Below, in pieces: positions 33,711-41,992 of a stretch of DNA of 64,000 nt. Every line of letters begins with the position of its first letter. Positions within the stretch are counted from its first letter, which is position 1. The stretch is from PFJX01 sp963713085. GTDB lineage: Bacteria; Pseudomonadota; Gammaproteobacteria; Burkholderiales; Thiobacillaceae. The stretch lies in the NCBI GenBank assembly GCA_963713085.1, contig CAVQKQ010000013.1, forward strand, positions 62,001-126,000, written 5' to 3'. The notes beneath the pieces were generated by a model that was not told where the DNA came from, did no database searches, and saw only the letters and a list, made by a program, of their open reading frames with translations. A program made the position numbers and the translations under genes.

Positions 33711-36638
33711 ATGCAGCTTACCGCCGAGATCCATCCCGCCAGCCCCGCAGCTTCCCTGACCGACGCCCCCCCACCCGCCCCCGCCGCCTCCCCCTACGCC
33801 GACCACAAGATCATTCGCCGCAACGGCGCCGTGGTGGCCTTCGAGCCGTCCAAGATCGCGGTGGCCATGACCAAGGCCTTCATCGCCGTCCAGGGCGGCC
33901 AGGCCGCCGCCAGCGCCCGCATCCGCGAACTGGTGGAGACCCTGACCGGCAACGTGGTGACGGCCCTGATCCGGCGCCAGCCGGAAGGCGGCACCTTCCA
34001 CATCGAGGACATCCAGGACCAGGTGGAGCTGGCCCTGATGCGCTCGGGCGAGCACGAAGTGGCCCGGGCCTACGTGCTGTACCGGGAAAAGCGGTCCGCG
34101 GAGCGGGCCAAGCAGAAGCAGCATCAGGTGGAGGAACACACCCTGTTCTGTCTGGAGAAGGGCCAGCGCCAGCCCCTGGACCTGGGCGCCCTGGCCGACC
34201 TGGTGGGCGCCGCCTGCGCCGGCCTGCCCGAGACCAATCCCCAGGCCATCCTCCAGGCCACGGTGCGGGACATCTACGACGGCGTGCCCATGGACGAGGT
34301 GCGCAAGTCCCTGATCCTCTCCGCCCGCTCCCTGATCGAGAAAGACCCGGACTACACCTACGTCACCGCCCGCCTGCTGCTCCATTCCATCCGCCGCGAG
34401 GTGCTGGGCGAGGAAGTGGCCCAGGCCGCCATGACCAGCCGCTACGCCGAGTATTTCCCCCAGTTCATCAAGCGCGGCATCGAGGCCGAGCTGCTGGACG
34501 AGCGCCTCGCCCAGTTCGACCTGGAGCGCCTGGCCGCCGCCCTCCAGTCCGAGCGCGACAACCAGTTCCAGTACCTGGGCCTGCAGACCCTGTACGACCG
34601 CTATTTCCTGCACATCGACGAGCAGCGCATTGAGTTGCCCCAGGCCTTCTTCATGCGCGTGGCCATGGGCCTGTCCCTCAACGAGATCAACCGGGAGGAG
34701 CGGGCCATCGAGTTCTACAACGTGCTGTCCAGCTTCGACTACATGAGCAGCACCCCCACCCTGTTCAACGCCGGCACCCGCCACAGCCAGCTGTCCTCCT
34801 GCTACCTCACCACCATCCCGGACGACCTGGACGGCATCTACCAGGGCATCAAGGAAAACGCCCTGCTGCAGAAATTCGCCGGCGGCATCGGCAACGACTG
34901 GACCCGGGTGCGTTCCCTGGGCGCCTACATCAAGGGCACCAACGGCAAGAGCCAGGGCGTGGTGCCGTTCCTGAAGGTGGCCAACGACACCGCCGTGGCG
35001 GTGAACCAGGGCGGCAAGCGCAAGGGCGCGGTGTGCGCCTTCCTGGAAACCTGGCACATGGACATCGAGGAGTTCCTGGAACTGCGCAAGAACACCGGCG
35101 ACGACCGGCGCCGCACCCACGACATGAACTCCGCCAACTGGGTGCCGGACCTGTTCATGAACCGGGTCATGGACAACGCCGAGTGGACCCTGTTCTCCCC
35201 CTCCGACTGCCCCGACCTGCACGACAAGGTCGGCAAGGCGTTCGAGGACGCCTACACCGCCTACGAGGCCAAGGCCGCCCGGGGCGAGATCAAGGTGTTC
35301 AGGAAGGTCCAGGCCCTTGCCCTGTGGCGCAAGATGCTGTCCATGCTGTTCGAGACCGGCCATCCCTGGATCACCTTCAAGGACGCCTGCAACGTCCGCT
35401 ACACCAACCAGCATGTCGGCGTGGTGCACAGCTCCAACCTGTGCACCGAGATCACCCTGCACACCAACGACAACGAAATCGCCGTGTGCAACCTGGGCTC
35501 GGTCAACCTGGTGAACCACCTGGCCATGAACGGCCTGGGCCTGGACATGGACAAGCTGTCCCGCACCATCCACACCGCCATGCGCATGCTCGACAACGTC
35601 ATCGACATCAACTTCTACAACGTCGGCAAGGCGCGCAACTCCAACCTGAAGCACCGCCCCGTGGGCATGGGCATCATGGGTTTCCAGGACGCCCTGCACA
35701 AGCTGCGCATCCCCTACGCCAGCGGCGAGGCCGTGGAGTTCGCCGACCGGGCCATGGAGGCGGTGGCCTACAACGCCTACCGGGCCAGCACCGACCTGGC
35801 CGAGGAGCGGGGCCGCTACTCCACCTTCAACGGCTCCCTCTGGAGCCAGGGCATCCTGCCCCAGGACTCCCTGAAGAAGCTGGCCGAGGAACGCGGCGGC
35901 CATCTCGAAGCCGACTTCAGCGAAACCCTGGACTGGAACACCCTGCGCCAGCGGATCATGACCGTGGGCATGCGCAACTCCAACTGCCTGGCCATCGCCC
36001 CCACCGCCACCATCGCCAACATCGTCGGGGTGTCCGCCAGCATTGAACCCACCTACCAGAACCTGTTCGTCAAATCCAACCTGTCGGGCGAATTCACCAT
36101 GGCCAACCAGTACCTGGTGCGGGACCTGAAGGCCCTGAACCTGTGGGACGAGGTGATGGTGGGCGACATCAAGTACTTCGACGGCTCCCTGGCCAAGATC
36201 GACCGGGTGCCCGGCGAGCTGCGCAGCCTCTACGCCACCGCCTTCGAGATCGACCCGGTGTGGCTGATCGAGGCCGGCGCCCGGCGCCAGAAGTGGATCG
36301 ACCAGGCCCAGAGCCTCAACCTCTACTTCCACGGCGCCTCCGGCAAGAAACTGGACGAGACCTACAAGCTGGCCTGGCTGCGCGGCCTGAAAACCACCTA
36401 CTACCTGCGCGCCCTGGGCGCCACCCACGCCGAGAAGTCCACCGGCAAGGGCGGCGAGCTGAACGCCGTGCCGACCGGCGGCGGTGGTGGCGGCCTGGGC
36501 GCCAGCGTCGCCGGCAAGGGCGGTGGAATGGGCGGCTATTACGCCAGCCACGCGCTGCCGGAACCGGAGATCGTCGGCAAGGCCTGCACCCTGCGGCCCG
36601 GCGACCCGGGCTTCGAGGAATGCGAGGCCTGCCAGTAA
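33711..36638 (+). CDS. nrdA: Class Ia ribonucleotide reductase, large (alpha) subunit
   Basis: 975 residues from the ATG at 33711 (AGGAG upstream). An N-terminal ATP-cone allosteric domain (IIRRNGAVVAFEPSKIAVAM) is followed by the 10-stranded barrel. The redox/catalytic cysteines are C364 (LSSCYLTT) and C578 in NLCTE, with E580. The C-terminal tail ends CEAC-Q (C971, C974), the pair reduced by thioredoxin or glutaredoxin. It makes deoxynucleotides with NrdB. Controlled by NrdR boxes upstream. The tail is partly duplicated in the 41-codon ORF at 37550. Confidence 0.96.
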   Translation: MQLTAEIHPASPAASLTDAPPPAPAASPYADHKIIRRNGAVVAFEPSKIAVAMTKAFIAVQGGQAAASARIRELVETLTGNVVTALIRRQPEGGTFHIEDIQDQVELALMRSGEHEVARAYVLYREKRSAERAKQKQHQVEEHTLFCLEKGQRQPLDLGALADLVGAACAGLPETNPQAILQATVRDIYDGVPMDEVRKSLILSARSLIEKDPDYTYVTARLLLHSIRREVLGEEVAQAAMTSRYAEYFPQFIKRGIEAELLDERLAQFDLERLAAALQSERDNQFQYLGLQTLYDRYFLHIDEQRIELPQAFFMRVAMGLSLNEINREERAIEFYNVLSSFDYMSSTPTLFNAGTRHSQLSSCYLTTIPDDLDGIYQGIKENALLQKFAGGIGNDWTRVRSLGAYIKGTNGKSQGVVPFLKVANDTAVAVNQGGKRKGAVCAFLETWHMDIEEFLELRKNTGDDRRRTHDMNSANWVPDLFMNRVMDNAEWTLFSPSDCPDLHDKVGKAFEDAYTAYEAKAARGEIKVFRKVQALALWRKMLSMLFETGHPWITFKDACNVRYTNQHVGVVHSSNLCTEITLHTNDNEIAVCNLGSVNLVNHLAMNGLGLDMDKLSRTIHTAMRMLDNVIDINFYNVGKARNSNLKHRPVGMGIMGFQDALHKLRIPYASGEAVEFADRAMEAVAYNAYRASTDLAEERGRYSTFNGSLWSQGILPQDSLKKLAEERGGHLEADFSETLDWNTLRQRIMTVGMRNSNCLAIAPTATIANIVGVSASIEPTYQNLFVKSNLSGEFTMANQYLVRDLKALNLWDEVMVGDIKYFDGSLAKIDRVPGELRSLYATAFEIDPVWLIEAGARRQKWIDQAQSLNLYFHGASGKKLDETYKLAWLRGLKTTYYLRALGATHAEKSTGKGGELNAVPTGGGGGGLGASVAGKGGGMGGYYASHALPEPEIVGKACTLRPGDPGFEECEACQ

Positions 36639-36649
36639 AGGGGACCGGG

Positions 36650-37513
36650 ATGAGTCCACAATCCCTGGCGCGGGAGGCCGCCACCCTGTTCGCGCTTCCC
36701 GATGTGGTGATACGGGCCAGTGCCTTGATGGACTCTCCCAAGGGGTCCGCCCAACAACTGGTGGAAATCATCGAAACGGATGCGGGCCTCACCGCCACGT
36801 TGCTGCGTCTGGCCAATTCCGTCCTGTTCAACCACTACGGGAAGGTGGAAAACCTTCAGCACGCTGTGGCCATCGTCGGCTACAAGGCACTACGCGACCT
36901 GGTGCTGGCCAGTTCCGCCGTGAAGACCTTCAAGGGCATTCCCGCAGAATTCGTGGACATGGACACCTTCTGGGACAACAGCATCACCTGCGGCGTGCTG
37001 TCCCAGCAGATTGCCCATCGCCTCGCCTTGCCGGACAGCGAAACCCTGTTCGTCTATGGCCTGCTCCACGGCGTGGGCCGGCTGGTCTTCTATGCCAAAC
37101 GCCCCGATGACTACCGCATGGTGCTCCGCTATGCCCGGAGCGGGGAACACAGCCTCTCCGCCGCCGAACGCAATGTCTTCGGCTTCAGCTACGCGGAGCT
37201 TGGTGGCGCCCTGCTGTCGGTCTGGGGACTTCCCCAGCGGTTGTGCGGCGCGGTGGAATACCACCTCAACCCGAAGGACGCCCCGGCGTTCAAGAAGGAA
37301 GCCGCGGTCGTTCAACTCGCCAACGAAATAACCGCCGATCTGGCGCCCTGCATCAAGACCCAGGTCCAACCCGAGCCCTGCAGCAAGGCCACCCTTGCAT
37401 ACGGGGCGGTCATGGGTCTCGGCGAAACGGCGATGGAGCAGATCCGCATGTCCGCCCTGGCCGCCAGCCTGGAAATCATCGAGATCATCCATCCGAACGC
37501 CACCGTGTTCTGA
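36650..37513 (+). CDS. HDOD domain protein between nrdA and nrdB
   Basis: 287 residues starting 11 bp after nrdA. The HDOD core is clear: LVEIIETDAGLTATLLRLAN, LQHAVAIVGYKALRDLVLAS, then LFVYGLLHGVGRLVFY. HDOD proteins are degenerate HD-superfamily domains that lack intact metal ligands and act in signalling and stress or cell-cycle decisions. Its placement inside an nrd operon under NrdR suggests a link to dNTP supply or replication, which is inference. Confidence 0.85.
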   Translation: MSPQSLAREAATLFALPDVVIRASALMDSPKGSAQQLVEIIETDAGLTATLLRLANSVLFNHYGKVENLQHAVAIVGYKALRDLVLASSAVKTFKGIPAEFVDMDTFWDNSITCGVLSQQIAHRLALPDSETLFVYGLLHGVGRLVFYAKRPDDYRMVLRYARSGEHSLSAAERNVFGFSYAELGGALLSVWGLPQRLCGAVEYHLNPKDAPAFKKEAAVVQLANEITADLAPCIKTQVQPEPCSKATLAYGAVMGLGETAMEQIRMSALAASLEIIEIIHPNATVF

Positions 37514-37549
37514 CCCACCGGACGAGACCCCCCGAAGGAGATAAGCCCA

Positions 37550-37675
37550 ATGCCCAGTTTCGATGACGACCTCCCCGCCGCCGACGTCATTGACATCAGC
37601 TTCCGCGATCCCGGCAAGGCCCGCACCCTCCGGCCCGGCGACCCGGGCTTCGATGCATGCGAGGCCCGCCGGTAA
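37550..37675 (+). CDS. 41-residue ORF resembling NrdB N-terminus joined to NrdA C-terminus
   Basis: AAGGAG lies 8 bp before the ATG. The first 11 residues, MPSFDDDLPAA, parallel the NrdB start MLNFEDDIPAA. The last 18, ARTLRPGDPGFDACEARR, parallel the NrdA tail ACTLRPGDPGFEECEACQ, and the DNA is also close over the last ~55 bp. One of the two NrdA redox cysteines (C-E-A-C) is replaced by Arg. It lies between nrdA and nrdB in the same operon. It may be an expressed mini-protein or the scar of a recombination between the nrd genes; reading frame and ribosome site are intact. Confidence 0.5.
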   Translation: MPSFDDDLPAADVIDISFRDPGKARTLRPGDPGFDACEARR

Positions 37676-37688
37676 GCCGGGAGCGTCC

Positions 37689-38351
37689 ATGTTCGCGCAG
37701 GCAGGGGTTCGGGATGACGGGGACATCGCCAAGGTGAAGGCCCGTCACGCCCTCCGAGGTGTCGGGGGGCCGCTGCGTGCCGCCTGCCTGATTCCCCTGG
37801 CCGCCCTGCTCGCGGCCTGCGCCCAGACCCATGCCCCCGGCCAGTCGACCTGGACCCGCCACGGCGTGGTCACCACGGCGCTTGTGCCGCCGGCCGGCAT
37901 CAGGGAACCGGGGAAGCGGGAAGTGGTGGTGGTCATCAACGCCAACCACTACGGCGGGGCCCACGCCGGGATGTTCGCGGGCGAGCGGCTGTACGACCCT
38001 TCCGGCACCTATGTCGGGGTCAGGGCGGAGGACCCGGCCTGGCGCCACCCCACCCTGGCGGACTACATCGCCTACCAGCTGAAAGACGGCCCCGACGTGC
38101 GCCTCTACCGATTCAGCCTGATGGCAGATGACTTCGACGCCATCGAGTCGCGCATCGAGCATGCGGGCTGGACCATGCCGATGTTCTGCGCCTCCAGCGT
38201 TCAGAGCGTCCTGGCCGGCATCGGCCCGTTTACAGATATCGAATCGAGCTGGTGGACCTCCCCCAGGCAGCTCGGTGAGCGCCTTGCCGACATCAAGCCC
38301 GACACGCTCGTTACGGGACGCTGCACGGGCCCCGACGCGCAATCATGCTGA
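37689..38351 (+). CDS. Predicted lipoprotein of unknown family
   Basis: 220 residues from the ATG at 37689. A basic N-terminus, hydrophobic helix and lipobox LLAAC (Cys near residue 43) predict lipidation. The mature part has VVVVINANHYGGAHAGMFAG, then YDPSGTYVGVRAEDPAWRHP, and ends with two cysteines (VTGRCTGPDAQSC). I do not recognise the family. The gene lies 79 bp before nrdB, inside the nrd operon. Confidence 0.65.
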   Translation: MFAQAGVRDDGDIAKVKARHALRGVGGPLRAACLIPLAALLAACAQTHAPGQSTWTRHGVVTTALVPPAGIREPGKREVVVVINANHYGGAHAGMFAGERLYDPSGTYVGVRAEDPAWRHPTLADYIAYQLKDGPDVRLYRFSLMADDFDAIESRIEHAGWTMPMFCASSVQSVLAGIGPFTDIESSWWTSPRQLGERLADIKPDTLVTGRCTGPDAQSC

Positions 38352-38430
38352 GCCTCGAGACCATGACACCGGCCATGCCCCCCGACACCCCCACCCTATC
38401 CACCGATAAATGCCGCATGAGGAGACCGAC

Positions 38431-39636
38431 ATGCTGAACTTCGAAGACGACATCCCCGCCGCCCCGTTCGCCAACGCGCCCGCCATGCCGCCCATGGGCA
38501 TGCGCCCCGGCATGCCCCCGAGTGTGCCCTACCTCCAGCCCGACATCTCGGAACCCGTATGGTCCCCGCCGGCCACCGCAAAAACCACCACGCCCGCCCC
38601 CGCCGACGACATCGCCCGCCGCCGGGTCCGGGTCGAGGACAAGCTGATCATCAACGCCAAGGCCGACGTCAACCAGCTGGTCCCCTTCAAGTACAAGTGG
38701 GCCTGGGAAAAATACATCGCCGCCTGCGCCAACCACTGGATGCCCCAGGAAGTGAACATGAACCGGGACATCGCCACCTGGAAGGACCCCAACGGCCTGA
38801 GCGAGGACGAGCGCCTCATCGTCAAGCGCAACCTGGGCTTCTTCGTCACCGCCGACAGCCTGGCCGCCAACAACATCGTGCTGGGCACCTACCGCCAGAT
38901 CACCGCCCCCGAATGCCGCCAGTACCTGCTGCGCCAGGCCTTCGAGGAGGCCATCCACACCCACGCCTACCAGTACATAGTGGAAAGCCTGGGCCTGGAC
39001 GAGGGCGAGATCTTCAACGCCTACCACGAGGTGAGCAGCATCAAGGCCAAGGACGAGTTCCTGCTGCCCTTCATCGACGTGCTGTCCAACCCCAACTTCA
39101 AGACCGGCACGCCGGAGGACGACCAGACCTTCCTCAAGTCCCTCATCGCCTTCGCCTGCATCATGGAAGGCCTGTTCTTCTACGTCGGCTTCGTGCAGAT
39201 CCTGGCCATGGGCCGCCAGAACAAGATGACCGGCGCGGCCGAGCAGTACCAGTACATCCTGCGCGACGAGTCCATGCACTGCAATTTCGGCATCGATATG
39301 ATTAATCAAATCAAGCTGGAAGAGCCCTACCTCTGGACCCCCGAGTTCAAGGCCGAACTCAAGGGCATGTTCCAGAAGGCCGTGGAGCTGGAATACCAGT
39401 ACGCCGAAGACACCATGCCGCGCGGCGTGCTGGGCCTCAACGCCCCCATGTTCAAGGAATACCTGCGCTTCATCGCCAACCGCCGCGCCACCCAGATCGG
39501 CCTGGACGAAATGTTCCCCGGCGCCAACAACCCCTTCCCGTGGATGGCGGAGATGATCGATTTGAAGAAGGAGAAGAACTTCTTCGAGACGCGGGTGACC
39601 GAGTACCAGACGGGCGGGGCGCTGGCCTGGGATTGA
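38431..39636 (+). CDS. nrdB: Class Ia ribonucleotide reductase, small (beta) subunit
   Basis: 401 residues from the ATG at 38431 (GAGGAG upstream). Diiron ligands are visible: D113 (NRDIATW), E173 and H176 (EEAIHTHAY), a Glu in IMEGLFFY, and E-x2-H in RDESMHCNFG. Y180 sits where the tyrosyl radical of E. coli Y122 is. The N-terminal ~70 residues are a Pro/Met-rich extension before the conserved core. It generates the radical used by NrdA. Confidence 0.95.
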   Translation: MLNFEDDIPAAPFANAPAMPPMGMRPGMPPSVPYLQPDISEPVWSPPATAKTTTPAPADDIARRRVRVEDKLIINAKADVNQLVPFKYKWAWEKYIAACANHWMPQEVNMNRDIATWKDPNGLSEDERLIVKRNLGFFVTADSLAANNIVLGTYRQITAPECRQYLLRQAFEEAIHTHAYQYIVESLGLDEGEIFNAYHEVSSIKAKDEFLLPFIDVLSNPNFKTGTPEDDQTFLKSLIAFACIMEGLFFYVGFVQILAMGRQNKMTGAAEQYQYILRDESMHCNFGIDMINQIKLEEPYLWTPEFKAELKGMFQKAVELEYQYAEDTMPRGVLGLNAPMFKEYLRFIANRRATQIGLDEMFPGANNPFPWMAEMIDLKKEKNFFETRVTEYQTGGALAWD

Positions 39637-39657
39637 CGCGACCCACCATCAGGATTA

Positions 39658-39903
39658 TTGAGTCGATTCGTGAAGCCTTTTCGCCTGTTCGGTCCCATCG
39701 AGGGAATCGAGACCATCGCGGAAGGCCATGGCATACGAGAACTGGCCCGGTTGCGCAAGGTCTACGGCCCGGGAAACTGGAAGAAGAGAAAAGGTCTTGC
39801 CTGGATCACACTGGATACGGGTGAAACCTGCCGTGCCGAGATTCACTGGTATGAAGCGCACGGAATCGGCAAGGTGGAACACAAGATCAAGAGGCTGCTA
39901 TGA
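39658..39903 (+). CDS. Small conserved protein of unknown function
   Basis: 81 residues if it starts at TTG 39658; a GTG at 39670 (77 residues) is equally possible. Basic protein with LRKVYGPGNWKKRKGLAWIT and a C-terminal AEIHWYEAHGIGKVEHKIKR. Its stop overlaps the next start (ATGA at 39900), so the two are translationally coupled. I recognise it only as a small protein of mobile regions; a toxin role is possible but unsupported. Confidence 0.55.
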   Translation: MSRFVKPFRLFGPIEGIETIAEGHGIRELARLRKVYGPGNWKKRKGLAWITLDTGETCRAEIHWYEAHGIGKVEHKIKRLL

Positions 39904-40109
39904 GCTATGCAATTTGCCTGAACAACAAGGACTACCCGGCCTCGCTGGAGCCCCGCAAACTCTATGAGGTCATACCGGACACGGCATCCGCGGCCCGCGG
40001 CCTATTGCGCGTGATCGACGAATCCGGCGAAGACTATCTATACCCCAGTAGCATGTTCGCGGAGATACCGATCCCGGCTAGCATAGAGGCGGAACTCAAG
40101 GCGGCGTAG
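39900..40109 (+). CDS. Small conserved protein coupled to a HigA-like gene
   Basis: 69 residues, starting within the stop of the previous gene and ending 3 bp before the HigA-like gene. The pattern YEVIPDTASAARGLLRVIDE, then SGEDYLYPSSMF, suggests a small beta-barrel-like domain. It does not look like the usual HigB toxin. The three genes form one tight unit. Confidence 0.6.
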   Translation: MSYAICLNNKDYPASLEPRKLYEVIPDTASAARGLLRVIDESGEDYLYPSSMFAEIPIPASIEAELKAA

Positions 40110-40112
40110 TCC

Positions 40113-40403
40113 ATGCACGAACTGCCCAACATCCATCCCGGCGAGGTACTTCGGGAAGAGATCCTGATCCCCCTGGACATCAGCCAGTATCGTCTCGCCA
40201 AGGATATCGGCGTCACCGAAGCGCGCATCTCGGCCATCTGCGTCGGCAAGCGGGCCGACACCGCCCCGCGTCTGTCGCGTCACTTTGGCACCTCAGCGAC
40301 TTTTTGGCTTGGCCTCCAAGCGGATTACGATCTTGAGGAAGCTGGACATGCGGCGGGAGAGGCGTTGGACCAGGTTAGGCGTTTTGAACCCAGCTTGACG
40401 TAA
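40113..40403 (+). CDS. HigA family antitoxin-like HTH protein
   Basis: 96 residues. IHPGEVLREEILIPLDISQY, then RLAKDIGVTEARISAICVGK and RLSRHFGTSATFWLGLQADY are the HigA/VapI-type HTH signature. HigA proteins neutralise HigB ribosome-dependent mRNases and repress their own operon. No HigB is adjacent; the two small proteins upstream are the only candidates for a partner. Confidence 0.8.
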   Translation: MHELPNIHPGEVLREEILIPLDISQYRLAKDIGVTEARISAICVGKRADTAPRLSRHFGTSATFWLGLQADYDLEEAGHAAGEALDQVRRFEPSLT

Positions 40404-40459
40404 AACCATGGCCTGAGTTGTATCCCTACGCAATACCAACAGCCGTGAGGTAGAGCGAT

Positions 40460-40738
40460 ATGTCCAGCAAACGGAAACTAATTTCCCCGACGCCTGAAGA
40501 AGACGCGGCAATCAACGCGGCCATCGCCGCTGATACCGATACCTACGAACTGACCGACACGGAGTTCCGTCGCCTCCATCCCCTACGTGGACGCCCCAAA
40601 TCGACCAGGCCCAAGATCCTACTCTCCGTGCGCTACAGCCCGGATGTCGTGGAGTATTTCAAGTCCACCGGCGAGGGCTGGCAATCGCGCATGGACGAGG
40701 TGTTGCGGGAATATGTGGAGCGGCATCGGGCGGGGTGA
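40460..40738 (+). CDS. BrnA-like antitoxin, orphan
   Basis: 92 residues. The C-terminal part, ILLSVRYSPDVVEYFKSTGE with GWQSRMDEVLREYVERH, is the ribbon-helix-helix of BrnA/DUF4415 antitoxins. BrnT toxin normally lies directly upstream, but here the upstream gene is HigA-like, so this antitoxin is orphaned. Confidence 0.75.
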   Translation: MSSKRKLISPTPEEDAAINAAIAADTDTYELTDTEFRRLHPLRGRPKSTRPKILLSVRYSPDVVEYFKSTGEGWQSRMDEVLREYVERHRAG

Positions 40739-40849
40739 TGGAAAGCATTGGCTTATGCCACTCTGATTATGTTGCGGACAATATGGAAAACGTTGTCTGT
40801 CCCCCATTACCCGTGTCCCTGCTACTAGTCTCATCTTAAGCAAAGTTGG

Positions 40850-41866
40850 CTATTTCTCATCGAAGTTCATCTCGTATGTGTCACCAAATCTAGGGTGGAT
40901 TTTATCCACCATACCCTTGAATTGCTGCGGGCTAGATGACAACTTCAGCAGCGTAACGATGGATGCCAGGTGCTCACGCAGCTTCGGGTGTCCGACATCG
41001 CTAGTCAGCCATTGATGTAGCTTTGACTTGCGCTCAGCCTTGCTAGCGGCTTTCTTGAGTTCAGGCAACAATTCAGGTGCGAGCCGCTCGTAAACAACGT
41101 TATTCGTTATCTTGCCAATGAATCCAGGCCGCCAAGATTTGTTGCCTTCTGGCGGGTATTCCAGACCGTAGAGTCGAAACATCTCTTCATAGTATTCGGC
41201 AGGGAAGGTTCGCATCCATGGCTGAAGTTCCTTAGCGACAAATGCCTCCAGGATCTTTGCGAGGGCGTCCTTTGCACGATCACGCTGGAATCCAGTGGCT
41301 TCATCGACCAGAGCGATCACGCCGACACGAGCGAGACCACGCATTAAAATTTCAGCCTTCAGTGCCTTATCTTGTTGCTGTTTCTGTAGTGCGCCATCCT
41401 GGCGGGCGTTCAACCAGATCTCGCAGGCGGAGGGGAGGATGTGCGCCTCGTATCCATTCGCGATCTTGCCATTGATGACATACCTCACAGCCTTAAGGGG
41501 CCCCTCCGATATCTCCTTGGAAATATATGGTTTGAGCTGACCTGGGGCGAGGAAGACGGGCAGCGAGCCCCCAGCCTCCTCGGTCTGCTTTTTGATACGT
41601 TTGGATGCACCACTTCGTCCACCTAGCAACGCTTCCGTGATGCCACTTTCAGAAAAAACCCGCGCGCCGTTTTCGAGTACGGCACATGGGATTTCAATTT
41701 TTCCGATCTTGAGCACACCTGAATGCGTAGCCTTCGGTAGGCTCGCCAACTCCTTGCGTACTTCGACAGCCTTCATGGCAGACGCCATACGTTCTTCAGC
41801 AGTCATTTTCTCTGCGCGTGCTTTTCCACCCTTCGCGCGCCCGGTGATTTCTTGTTCTCCGCTCAT
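40850..41866 (-). CDS. P63C domain protein (phage-related)
   Basis: 338 residues, lower in GC than its neighbours. The N-terminus is highly charged (KGGKARAEKMTAEERMASAM). The C-terminal half has the P63C motif region: NNVVYERLAPELLPELKK, then HQWLTSDVGHPKLREHLASI. The domain occurs in phage and plasmid proteins of unknown function, sometimes fused to antirepressor modules. It stands alone with a palindromic operator-like site at its 5' side, and likely marks an acquired segment. Confidence 0.8.
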   Translation of the reverse strand: MSGEQEITGRAKGGKARAEKMTAEERMASAMKAVEVRKELASLPKATHSGVLKIGKIEIPCAVLENGARVFSESGITEALLGGRSGASKRIKKQTEEAGGSLPVFLAPGQLKPYISKEISEGPLKAVRYVINGKIANGYEAHILPSACEIWLNARQDGALQKQQQDKALKAEILMRGLARVGVIALVDEATGFQRDRAKDALAKILEAFVAKELQPWMRTFPAEYYEEMFRLYGLEYPPEGNKSWRPGFIGKITNNVVYERLAPELLPELKKAASKAERKSKLHQWLTSDVGHPKLREHLASIVTLLKLSSSPQQFKGMVDKIHPRFGDTYEMNFDEK

Positions 41867-41887
41867 GGAAGACTCCTAAGTTAGGAC

Positions 41888-41912
41888 ACGTGCATCATAG
41901 CATTATGCACGT
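41888..41912. promoter_or_regulatory. Palindromic operator-like site before the P63C gene
   Basis: ACGTGCAT and ATGCACGT face each other across 9 bp in an AT-rich promoter region 22 bp before the start codon; a further ACGTGC follows at 41917. Consistent with autoregulation, not shown. Confidence 0.5.
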
Positions 41913-41992
41913 TGTTACGTGCTTATTATTTTTTGCTCGTTCATAAAATACCACTCCTGCCGCAAGCATTACCGCGTTAATAGAGGGGAAGA

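Noticed and set aside
33642..36659. 1005-codon minus-strand open frame opposite nrdA
   Set aside because: It mirrors nrdA codon by codon and has no ribosome site or family features; nrdA is unmistakable on the other strand.
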